From: Deltaproteobacteria bacterium UBA6930
GTDB lineage: Bacteria > Myxococcota_A > UBA9160 > UBA6930
Direction: 5' to 3'
Assembly (NCBI GenBank): GCA_002450755.1
Contig: DKAI01000128.1
Coordinates: 1 to 7,828, forward strand
DNA length: 7,828 nt
The notes under the pieces were generated by a model. It was not told the origin of the DNA and made no database searches. It worked only from the letters and a program-made list of their open reading frames with translations. How positions within the stretch are numbered: the first letter of the stretch is position 1; every line of letters begins with the position of its first letter. Of this stretch, positions 1-6,634 are shown piece after piece. The position numbers were made by a program, and so were the translations under genes.

Positions 1-1467
1 CTCATCATGGAACGCCCGTGCTGTGTCTGAATCAAAAGCCAAGTCAAAGTGCCTCTCCCAGTTAAGAGCTGCCCGAGCCTTTGTAAGATTGTCATCATGC
101 TCTCGAGAGGAAGGGATACCGAGTGCAACGTCCGCGGCATGAGCCGCTATTTTGTAGGCGACACATCCCTGCTTCACATCTTCACGCTTTGGCAATCCCA
201 AATGTTCCTTAGGCGTCACGTAACAGAGCATGGCTGCACCATGATAGGCTGCTGCCGTCGCTCCAATCGCGCTCGTTATATGATCATATCCCGGAAAAAT
301 ATCTGTCACTAACGGGCCTAGTACGTAGAAGGGGGCACCGTGACAAATTTGCCTTTGCAATTTCATGTTGTATTCGATCTGATCGAATGGAACGTGACCA
401 GGACCCTCAACCATAACCTGCACCCCATGCTTCCAGGCGCGTTCCGTAAGCTCACCTAATGTCGCAAGTTCGGCTAATTGAGCTTCATCGCTAGCATCAG
501 CCAGGCCTCCTGGACGCAAACCATCTCCTATAGAGAAAGTTACGTCATGCCTTCTCAAAACCTGACAAATATCATCCCATATCTGATACATGAGATTCTG
601 CTGCTTGTGATGGAGCATCCATTTTGCGAGGAGGGACCCCCCTCTGCTTACAATTCCAATAAGCCGGCGATTAACCAAGGGAAGATGCTCGTATAGTAGC
701 CCCGCATGAACCGTGAAATAGTCCACGCCCTGCTTAGCCTGATGTTCGAGCGACGTCAAAACTGTTTCCGAATCCAAACTCTCAATAGGCCGATCTATTA
801 TCATCGAATAAATTGGAACAGTACCAATAGGTACAGTCGAATTTCGTACTATTGCCTCTCTTGTTGCGTCTAGGTCTCCGCCAGTTGACAGATCCATCAC
901 TGTATCGGCGCCCCATTTCTCCGCAAACCGCAACTTATCGACCTCCTCTTCCATGTCGCTCGAAACAGGAGATGCGCCCATGTTTGCATTTACTTTTGTA
1001 AGACTTGCACGCCCAATCGCCATCGGATCAAGCGAGTAACCGAGGTGATTACGATTAGCTGGAATCACCATCCGGCCTGCTGCAACCTCAGCTCTAGTTT
1101 GCTCAGCAGTGAGATGGGGTTCCTTCTCGGCAACCCGCCTCATCTCCGGGGTCACAGTCCCCAAACGAGCATGCTCTAATTGAGTCACCGCCACAAATCC
1201 TCGTGGTGGGTACCAATTCTTGCCGTCAAAGCTCCAGTCTTCCGGCATGAAGTCCCAGGCAGTCAGAGCAGAGGGCTGGGGCATCCCAGGAGTGTCGGGC
1301 GAACTGAAACTCCGCTTACCACCTATATCAGGTGGGTTCGCAAAACTTCCGGGCGTTGTACCCTGCCCCACTATAGAGGGATTGTTGCCCAAGCTGGGTA
1401 GTTCAATCTTGACCTGTTTTGAGTTGGCGCGTTTTGTATCTGGCATTGGAACAATCGACGCTACCAC
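1..1467 (-). CDS. thiC: Phosphomethylpyrimidine synthase ThiC (partial, C-terminus beyond the window)
   Basis: ThiC is a cytosolic radical-SAM enzyme that rearranges 5-aminoimidazole ribotide into HMP phosphate, the pyrimidine half of thiamine. The minus-strand frame is open without interruption from the start to base 1. Family blocks are plain, numbered from the GTG at 1467: VTQLEHAR (from 94), KVNANMGAS (157-165), ADTVMDLSTGGD, PIGTVPIY, GVDYFTVHAG, GIVSRGGS, IGDGLRPG, VMVEGPGHVP (351-360), PGYDHITSAIG and YVTPKEHLGLP (416-426). The two metal-ligand histidines of the family, in GPGH (H358) and PKEH (H422), are present with the usual 64-residue spacing. The C-terminal CX2CX4C cluster motif must lie to the left of the window. 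I chose the GTG start because AAAGGA lies 5 bases upstream; the in-frame ATG at 1446 has no such site. The region before residue 94 does not resemble the usual ThiC N-terminal domain. Confidence 0.96.
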   Translation of the reverse strand, partial: MVASIVPMPDTKRANSKQVKIELPSLGNNPSIVGQGTTPGSFANPPDIGGKRSFSSPDTPGMPQPSALTAWDFMPEDWSFDGKNWYPPRGFVAVTQLEHARLGTVTPEMRRVAEKEPHLTAEQTRAEVAAGRMVIPANRNHLGYSLDPMAIGRASLTKVNANMGASPVSSDMEEEVDKLRFAEKWGADTVMDLSTGGDLDATREAIVRNSTVPIGTVPIYSMIIDRPIESLDSETVLTSLEHQAKQGVDYFTVHAGLLYEHLPLVNRRLIGIVSRGGSLLAKWMLHHKQQNLMYQIWDDICQVLRRHDVTFSIGDGLRPGGLADASDEAQLAELATLGELTERAWKHGVQVMVEGPGHVPFDQIEYNMKLQRQICHGAPFYVLGPLVTDIFPGYDHITSAIGATAAAYHGAAMLCYVTPKEHLGLPKREDVKQGCVAYKIAAHAADVALGIPSSREHDDNLTKARAALNWERHFDLAFDSDTARAFHDE

Positions 1468-1511
1468 GCGGGTCCTTTAGCGACAACCGGATAGATTAGT
1501 CAGGGGAAAAG
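1468..1511. promoter_or_regulatory. 44 bp divergent intergenic region between thiC and the Ig-domain gene
   Basis: This gap must hold the ribosome binding sites of both flanking genes, so at least one promoter probably lies inside the opposite gene. I see no convincing -10/-35 pair on either strand. I also see no TPP riboswitch: the conserved CTGAGA and ACCTGA-type elements are absent on the minus strand here and in the roughly 200 bases upstream of thiC. Regulation of thiC therefore cannot be read from this sequence. Confidence 0.4.
1473..1478 (-). promoter_or_regulatory. Ribosome binding site of thiC
   Basis: On the minus strand AAAGGA precedes a GTG codon at 1467 by five bases and directly follows an in-frame TAA (1479-1477). 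This site favours GTG at 1467 over the ATG at 1446, which has no purine-rich site in the preceding 20 bases. The choice adds seven residues to the N-terminus. Confidence 0.55.
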
Positions 1512-2075
1512 ATGTTGGTAAGAAAAACCCGAAACAGATTTTGGATGCTAGTGGTTCTGGGGCTGATCTCTATCCACTGTCATCGAGCTATAGAGCCATT
1601 CGAGGAAGAAGAGATGGTGAAAGAACCAGATCTGTCCAGAATTTTCCCAAGCGGAATGAATGCTAACGGGGGTGAAGACAAGGCGATAGACTTAGCAAAC
1701 CTTCCTGATCCACCCCCAACTTCCTCTTTTGACCCGTCAATCCGAGGAAAAATTCAGCTATCCAAAGACCTAGAGGCCCCAGAAGGTGCCGTGCTATTCG
1801 TGATAGCTCGAAACGTAAACACAGCTGGCCCACCAACTGCTGTCAAAAGGTTCGCAAATCCAACCTTTCCGCAGGCGTTTCAAATTGGACCTAAAGACAG
1901 AATGATCCAAAACACCGATTTTTCCGGACCATTTTCCTTAAGTGCTCGATTAGATCAGGATGGAAATGCCACTACAAAGGGGCCGAACGACTTTGTTGGT
2001 AGGCTTGAAAAGGCTATACCAGCAGGCGCTCGAGGAGTCTTGATCAATTTGAGGCATGAAACCGGCAGGCCCTAA
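1512..2075 (+). CDS. Membrane-anchored or secreted protein with a CcmI/CycH-like C-terminal Ig domain
   Basis: This 187-residue protein begins with a basic stretch and a hydrophobic segment (about residues 10-22), which fits an uncleaved anchor or signal peptide. Cys23 follows it, but the preceding LISIH is a poor lipobox because His replaces the small residue before the cysteine, so lipidation is doubtful. An acidic, proline-rich linker (about 28-75) leads to a domain at about 76-182. The pattern there, IRGKIQLS, then GAVLFVIARN, GPPTAVKRF, LSARLDQDGNAT and PAGARGVLINL, matches the periplasmic C-terminal Ig-like domain of the cytochrome c maturation factor CcmI (CycH). The CcmI TPR region and TM pair are missing, and no other cytochrome maturation gene is visible. 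AGGGGA lies four bases before the ATG. A role in c-type cytochrome assembly is inference only. The stop codon overlaps that of the convergent CLC gene. Confidence 0.8.
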   Translation: MLVRKTRNRFWMLVVLGLISIHCHRAIEPFEEEEMVKEPDLSRIFPSGMNANGGEDKAIDLANLPDPPPTSSFDPSIRGKIQLSKDLEAPEGAVLFVIARNVNTAGPPTAVKRFANPTFPQAFQIGPKDRMIQNTDFSGPFSLSARLDQDGNATTKGPNDFVGRLEKAIPAGARGVLINLRHETGRP

Positions 2076-4216
2076 ACGCGCTCAATCAAGTCCAAAGCCT
2101 CTCGGGTGCCGGCGACGACAAGAACATCTCCGACCTTAATGCGATCTTCTGGCCGAGGCACTAAAAGCGATGACCGGTGCCCCGTATCGCCAACACTCTT
2201 AATCAGAAGAACTTGAGCGCCCGTTTGTGCCCTTAGGTTTAGTTCCGCGAGCGAGCGACCGACAAAGCGATGGGGGGCAGTTACATCCCGAACCACGTAA
2301 CCTCCTCCGAGCTCGACCTCTCGAACTTTATCAACTACTGAAACCGTACTGGATAGACCGCCCGCAAAATCTCGTCGGGTCGTTTCACGGTTAAGCGCTT
2401 GAATCGCATCCCTTTTGTGGATACTCCCAACTAAACGATTGCGATTATTGGCATCAATGACTGCGAGTTCCTCGACTTCTTCCATACTGAAGATCTGCAT
2501 CACCACATCAAGATTGTCGTCTTCGGTAACCAGAGGAAGATCTCGTTCGGCGAGGTCTCCGGCCACAATCACGGATCTTAGTAGATCTCTTTCTAGCAAC
2601 AGCTGTCGAACATCCGGCAGGTGTATGGCCCCTACCAGCGATCCTTCCCCATCTTCAACGAAATAAACCGAGTGGTCACTCTCAACAAGAAGTTCCACCA
2701 GCTCTTCTATACCAGCCCTTGCATCAATACAGGCTGGCTCGCGGTCTATGGCATCGCGAACCCAAAGACCCTTTAGTACATTCGGGTCCTCTTCTGGACG
2801 CAGACTTACCCCCCTTCTAAGGAGTTTTCTTGTGTAGATCGAGTCTCCTCGAAGAAAGGTCGCTATCAAGGTGCTGGTAACACACGCGGCCATGAGTGGC
2901 GGGATAATCGTGATCGATTGTGTTAATTCGAAGATAATTAAAATTGCCGTTATCGGAGCTTGCGTGGTCGCTGCAACAACTGCCCCCATTGTAACAAGAG
3001 CGTAAGCTCCCGATGTGCCGACCGAATCTGGGAACCATTGATGGAGAATGCTTCCACAGAATCCTCCTGTCACTGCTCCTAAAAATAGAGACGGAGCAAA
3101 AACACCTCCTGATCCACCTGAACCAATAGTTGTGCTGGTTGCAAGAATCTTGGCCAATAGAAGTATGGCAAGCATATGGATAGCTATCTCTCCATTGAGA
3201 GCGTCAGTTATGGTCCCGTATCCGACTCCGTAGACATTCGGAATAAAAACTGCAATGCAACCAACTACTGCTCCACCTATGCATGCCTTCGACCAGGGCG
3301 GAACCGGTAACCAATCCCAAAAGTCTTCGGTACGGTACAAGGTGGAAACAAAAGCTAGCCCTACCAAGGCGGCAATAACCCCAACTCCCATATAGGAAAA
3401 AATTTCGAAAGGACTCACCAACTCGTAGGTCGGGACTTCAAACGCTGGATGGTTACCGAGGAGGCCACGCGAAATGACCGTTGCCACAACAGCTGAGATT
3501 ACAATCGGGCTAAACTGGCTTACCGCAAAATCACCCACAATCACTTCAACCGCAAAGAGAGCACCTGCAATAGGAGCATTAAAGGTCGCGGAAACACCTG
3601 CAGCGGCTCCACAGCCTACGATGGTTCGTAGTTGTCGGGCATTAACCCTGAGGAGTTGACCTATCAAGGAACCAATTGCTGAACCGATTTGAACAATTGG
3701 TCCTTCTCGGCCTACGGAGCCTCCAGATCCAATACAGATTGCAGATGCGAACGTCTTAATAGCGACAATTCGCGGACGGATGACGCCACCTCTTAGAGCA
3801 ACCGCCTCCATTACCTCCGGTACGCCGTGACCCTTCGCCTCGCGCGCAAAAAAGTAGACAAGGGGCCCGACTATAAGCCCTCCCGCTGCCGGAACTGCAA
3901 CCTTCAACCACAACGGAAGACTTGCCGCCATCATTATGGGATCTCCTGGCTCGGCCAGGGGCCCCTCTGACAAAGCGGCCTCAAGGCCTGTCGCTCCACC
4001 AAAAAATAATCCCTGAGAAGTCCTGATAAGAAAGCGGAACACGACGGCTCCGAAAGCACCCGCTACACCGCAAGCGATAGCAACCAGCACCATGAATGCG
4101 GGTCCGTCTCGCCAGTTGCTACTAAGCGAAAGAGACTGCCAAAATCGAGTAAGACTTTCCCGACTGCTGAGTCCGAACACGTATTCTCCCAAACCACGTC
4201 GGCGCGGTGAATCCAT
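2072..4216 (-). CDS. CLC-family chloride channel or exchanger with CBS pair and TrkA-C domain
   Basis: This 714-residue inner-membrane protein has an EriC/ClcA-type CLC core (about residues 38-470), two CBS domains (about 485-545 and 551-610) and a C-terminal TrkA-C/RCK_C domain (about 633-714). CLC proteins pass chloride or similar anions, either as channels or as 2Cl-/H+ exchangers. Visible motifs are GHGVP (129-133; GSGIP in E. coli ClcA), GREGP (169-173) with the gating glutamate E171, GGVFAP (370-375) and Y461 in the place of the central tyrosine. In the segment FAVEV (221-225), V225 sits where E. coli ClcA has the proton glutamate E203. Valine there is typical of animal CLC channels. 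CBS domains usually sense adenine nucleotides and RCK_C domains bind small ligands, so gating by a cytoplasmic ligand is likely. The start has only a weak upstream GAGG (11 bases away). The 3' end overlaps the convergent gene by 4 bp. Confidence 0.95.
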   Translation of the reverse strand: MDSPRRRGLGEYVFGLSSRESLTRFWQSLSLSSNWRDGPAFMVLVAIACGVAGAFGAVVFRFLIRTSQGLFFGGATGLEAALSEGPLAEPGDPIMMAASLPLWLKVAVPAAGGLIVGPLVYFFAREAKGHGVPEVMEAVALRGGVIRPRIVAIKTFASAICIGSGGSVGREGPIVQIGSAIGSLIGQLLRVNARQLRTIVGCGAAAGVSATFNAPIAGALFAVEVIVGDFAVSQFSPIVISAVVATVISRGLLGNHPAFEVPTYELVSPFEIFSYMGVGVIAALVGLAFVSTLYRTEDFWDWLPVPPWSKACIGGAVVGCIAVFIPNVYGVGYGTITDALNGEIAIHMLAILLLAKILATSTTIGSGGSGGVFAPSLFLGAVTGGFCGSILHQWFPDSVGTSGAYALVTMGAVVAATTQAPITAILIIFELTQSITIIPPLMAACVTSTLIATFLRGDSIYTRKLLRRGVSLRPEEDPNVLKGLWVRDAIDREPACIDARAGIEELVELLVESDHSVYFVEDGEGSLVGAIHLPDVRQLLLERDLLRSVIVAGDLAERDLPLVTEDDNLDVVMQIFSMEEVEELAVIDANNRNRLVGSIHKRDAIQALNRETTRRDFAGGLSSTVSVVDKVREVELGGGYVVRDVTAPHRFVGRSLAELNLRAQTGAQVLLIKSVGDTGHRSSLLVPRPEDRIKVGDVLVVAGTREALDLIERV

Positions 4217-4258
4217 CCTATCGAAAACCTCAAACGATGCTGATGCTAACTTCTAAAT
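4217..4258. promoter_or_regulatory. 42 bp divergent intergenic region between the CLC and Nudix genes
   Basis: This gap separates two divergent start codons. It contains a tandem GATGCT repeat (4236-4247) and an AT-rich stretch (4248-4260). On the minus strand, TATGTT just inside the Nudix gene is a possible -10 for the CLC gene, but no good -35 partner is seen. On the plus strand there is no ribosome binding site before the Nudix ATG, so a leaderless transcript is possible. All promoter assignments here are weak. Confidence 0.3.
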
Positions 4259-4819
4259 ATGAGCGAACATAAAAAAAAGATTTCGGTGCCCAGACCCTGG
4301 GAGCTGATTAACACTCAGCCCGTAGCCTCCTGTGCAGTATTTGACGTGCACAAGGCCTTTTCAAAATCTCCCAATACTGGCGAGATCTTCCCATTCTATA
4401 CGATAGACGCATCATGCTGGTGCAACATCATCCCCATAACCCCGCAAGACGAGGTAGTAATGGTGAGACAATATCGACATGGCAGCCGAAGTATTACCTT
4501 AGAAATTCCGGGTGGTACGGTCGATCCAGGAGAGAAACCCCTCGATGCCGCGATCAGAGAATTGGTAGAGGAGACGGGTTTTAGAGGTAAAACGGTGGAA
4601 CGCTTGGGGGTGGTAAACCCCAACCCTGCAATTTTCAGCAACTCTTGCCATACATTTCTTGCCCGGGATGTCCAAAAGGTTTCATCTATTCGAAATTCGG
4701 CCCGGGAGGAAACGTCCGTTGAACTGGTTCCAAGATCTGAAATTCGAAGACTACTTATCCGAGGAGAAATTAACCACGCTCTTGTCATCGCCGCATTCCA
4801 ATGGCTAAATCTCCGATGA
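4259..4819 (+). CDS. Nudix hydrolase, ADP-ribose pyrophosphatase type
   Basis: Nudix enzymes split nucleoside diphosphates linked to another group; this subfamily typically turns ADP-ribose into AMP and ribose 5-phosphate in the cytosol. The 186-residue protein has an exact Nudix box (G-x5-E-x7-R-E-U-x-E-E-x-G-U) at residues 86-108, with G86, E92, R100, E101, E104, E105 and G107 all present. The upstream VVMVRQYRHG and LEIPGG segments, and NPNPAIFSNSCHTFLARDV after the box, are typical of the ADP-ribose pyrophosphatase branch. Length is normal for a full family member. An in-frame TAA at 4247-4249 limits how far upstream it can start. The ATG at 4259 has no visible ribosome binding site, and an A8 tract (4271-4278) encodes lysines 5-7. 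Substrate is inferred from family resemblance; other ADP-sugars are possible. Confidence 0.9.
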   Translation: MSEHKKKISVPRPWELINTQPVASCAVFDVHKAFSKSPNTGEIFPFYTIDASCWCNIIPITPQDEVVMVRQYRHGSRSITLEIPGGTVDPGEKPLDAAIRELVEETGFRGKTVERLGVVNPNPAIFSNSCHTFLARDVQKVSSIRNSAREETSVELVPRSEIRRLLIRGEINHALVIAAFQWLNLR

Positions 4820-4850
4820 GAGGAGGCAGGATCAGAGAATCTCAGTAAAC

Positions 4851-4881
4851 TTGACCACGATCGGCGCACAGGCGATATACG
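4851..4881 (+). promoter_or_regulatory. Candidate sigma-70 type promoter for pckA
   Basis: TTGACC (4851-4856) matches the -35 consensus at five of six bases. A TATA-containing stretch follows at 4874-4881: TATACG after 19 bases, or GATATA after 17. The -10 match is only partial, and the leader would be about 120 bases long. The site is proposed from position and hexamer resemblance alone. Confidence 0.3.
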
Positions 4882-4997
4882 CCACGCAACCAATTTTGCA
4901 GCGAGATCCAAAGCGATTTCCTATGGCACTTTCGGTAAAGCTTTGGGAATGTACGAGTGAGAGAAGAAAACTCAGAGGCAGTGTCAGCCCAACTTCG

Positions 4998-5004
4998 AAG
5001 AGGA
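4998..5004 (+). promoter_or_regulatory. Ribosome binding site of pckA
   Basis: AAGAGGA lies four bases before the ATG at 5009. It supports this start over any start in the overlapping frame and over downstream methionines such as residue 38, which would remove part of the conserved N-terminal lobe. Confidence 0.7.
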
Positions 5005-5008
5005 ATAA

Positions 5009-6634
5009 ATGGCAGCAGGAAATGCTGAGAGCGTAGACGTCAGGAGCGTAGACCTCTCCGAATATGGAATTAATGCAACAGAAGTCAGACGTAACGCATC
5101 TCCCGCGGAACTTTACGAAATGGCGCTAGCATACGATGGTGGTGAGCTCACCTCTACCGGGGCCATCGCCACGCGATCTGGAGCAAAAACCGGCCGAAGT
5201 CCAAAAGACAAAAGAATAGTCGAAGGACCCGAAACTAAAGACGACATATGGTGGGGGCCTGTAAACACCCCCCTTTCTCAGGAGTCCTTTCTAAAAAATC
5301 GAGATATGGCTACTCGGTATCTTTCGGAACAACCTAGAGTATACGTTGTCGATGGATACGGTGGATGGGATAAAATTTGCAGGATAAAAGTTAGGATTAT
5401 TTGCTCGCGCCCTTATCACGCTCTTTTTATGCACAACATGTTGATCCGTCCAACCAGTGAAGAACTTTTAGGATTTGGCGAGCCTGACTACGTGATTTTT
5501 AACGCCGGCGCCCTAGATGCGGATCCCGAAGTAGCTGGCGTCGACTCGAACACTTGTGTGTCCTTGAACTTTGACCAAGGCGAATTTGTCATCCTGGGTA
5601 CCCAATATGCCGGCGAGATGAAAAAAGGCGTCTTCACAATAATGCACTACCTAATGCCCAAAAGAGGGGTGCTATCCATGCACTGCTCCGCTAACGAAGG
5701 CGAGAACCGGGATGTGTCACTCTTCTTCGGCCTCTCCGGCACTGGCAAAACTACTCTTTCTGCTGACCCTCACAGAAGACTTATCGGAGACGACGAACAT
5801 TGTTGGAGCGAGGACGGAATCTTTAATATAGAAGGAGGCTGCTACGCCAAATGCGTAGATCTCACCGAAGAGCAAGAGCCTGAAATCTATCGAGCCATCC
5901 GATTTGGATCGGTACTAGAAAACACCGTCCAGACGCAGGGCGACAGAGCGGTGGATTTTGAGGACAAGAGTATCACCGAAAACACCCGAGCCTCTTATCC
6001 GATTGAATACATCCCGAATGCTAAAATACCCTGCACCGGGAGCCATCCCGAAAATATTATCCTCCTAACGTGTGATGCCTTCGGCGTTCTACCTCCTGTA
6101 AGCAGGCTGTCTCCTGAACAAGCGATGTATCACTTCATCAGTGGGTACACTGCAAAAGTTGCAGGTACCGAGATGGGAGTGACCGAACCGGAAGCGACAT
6201 TCTCTTCTTGTTTTGGAGCCGCTTTCCTAGTCTGGCACCCTAGCAAGTACGCTGAGCTCTTAGCAGATAAAATGCGAAAGCATAATGCCAACGCTTGGCT
6301 GGTAAACACTGGTTGGAGCGGCGGTGCATATGGAACAGGGTCCCGCATGAGTCTCAAATTCACGCGAGCGATAATCGATGCAATTCATTCGGGAGAACTA
6401 GAGAAAACTGAAACCGAAACAGATCCTAACTTTGGGCTGTCTATCCCCGTCACTTGCTCAGGAGTACCAACCAAAATTCTCGTACCAAGAAACACCTGGG
6501 TAGATAAAGCTGCCTTTGACGAAACTGCGACAAAGCTTGCACAACTATTCGATGAAAACCTTCAAACGTTCGCAGACGAAGGAACTATAAGTCCGGCGCT
6601 CAGAGACGCGGGGCTTAAACCAGCAACCTACTGA
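5009..6634 (+). CDS. pckA: Phosphoenolpyruvate carboxykinase (ATP)
   Basis: PckA converts oxaloacetate and ATP to phosphoenolpyruvate, ADP and CO2 in the cytosol, the entry step of gluconeogenesis (EC 4.1.1.49). At 541 residues it is full length for the ATP-dependent family. Conserved sites are clear: SGAKTGRSPKDK with R63 for substrate binding, MKKGVF with K205 and K206, MHCSANEG with H225 as a metal ligand, the P-loop GLSGTGKTT (241-249, K247 and T248), LIGDDEH with the metal-binding aspartates D261 and D262, and TRASYPIEYIP with R327. The P-loop and the DDEH segment separate it from the GTP-dependent family. No key residue is missing. It follows the Nudix gene on the same strand but has its own ribosome binding site and a candidate promoter. 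Its stop overlaps the 3' end of the convergent permease gene by 7 bp. Confidence 0.98.
   Translation: MAAGNAESVDVRSVDLSEYGINATEVRRNASPAELYEMALAYDGGELTSTGAIATRSGAKTGRSPKDKRIVEGPETKDDIWWGPVNTPLSQESFLKNRDMATRYLSEQPRVYVVDGYGGWDKICRIKVRIICSRPYHALFMHNMLIRPTSEELLGFGEPDYVIFNAGALDADPEVAGVDSNTCVSLNFDQGEFVILGTQYAGEMKKGVFTIMHYLMPKRGVLSMHCSANEGENRDVSLFFGLSGTGKTTLSADPHRRLIGDDEHCWSEDGIFNIEGGCYAKCVDLTEEQEPEIYRAIRFGSVLENTVQTQGDRAVDFEDKSITENTRASYPIEYIPNAKIPCTGSHPENIILLTCDAFGVLPPVSRLSPEQAMYHFISGYTAKVAGTEMGVTEPEATFSSCFGAAFLVWHPSKYAELLADKMRKHNANAWLVNTGWSGGAYGTGSRMSLKFTRAIIDAIHSGELEKTETETDPNFGLSIPVTCSGVPTKILVPRNTWVDKAAFDETATKLAQLFDENLQTFADEGTISPALRDAGLKPATY
5029..5053 (+). repeat. Short in-frame direct repeat at the 5' end of pckA
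   Basis: GAGCGTAGAC occurs at 5029-5038 and again at 5044-5053, a period of 15 bases. It encodes the repeated SVDV/SVDL in residues 8-15, ahead of the conserved fold. A local 15-base duplication is the simplest reading. It keeps the frame and lies in a variable N-terminal tail, so it is probably neutral. Confidence 0.5.

Larger units (their letters stand above)
4820..5008 (+). other. 189 bp intergenic region upstream of pckA
   Basis: This is the largest gap in the window. It starts with a strong Shine-Dalgarno-like string, GAGAGGAGG (4818-4826), that has no usable start codon at the right distance. It then holds a candidate promoter (from 4851) and the pckA ribosome binding site near its end. 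I see no clear hairpin terminator for the Nudix gene, so readthrough into pckA is possible. An open frame from TTG 4851 to 5036 overlaps the pckA start and looks spurious. Confidence 0.5.

Noticed and set aside
1..1467. thiC as a broken gene, because no complete minus-strand frame closes within the window
   Set aside because: Codon-by-codon reading from the start to base 1 shows no stop or frameshift; the gene is only cut by the window edge.
1180..1480. Two plus-strand frames of 73 and 86 codons opposite the thiC 5' end
   Set aside because: The minus strand is open and continuous with ThiC there; the plus-strand products show no motif and no good ribosome binding site.
4236..4247. Tandem GATGCT as an operator in the CLC/Nudix gap
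   Set aside because: It is two copies of a hexamer with no dyad symmetry and no further copies; chance is a sufficient explanation.
4835..4843. Small inverted repeat GAGA-A-TCTC as a terminator for the Nudix gene
   Set aside because: A four-base stem with a one-base loop and no U-tract cannot act as an intrinsic terminator.
4396..4911. 171-codon minus-strand frame opposite the Nudix gene
   Set aside because: The plus strand carries an exact Nudix box over the same bases; the antisense translation has no recognisable motif.
4851..5036. Open frame of 61 codons from a TTG, overlapping the pckA start
   Set aside because: It has no family resemblance, covers the pckA ribosome binding site and candidate promoter, and ends inside pckA in another frame.
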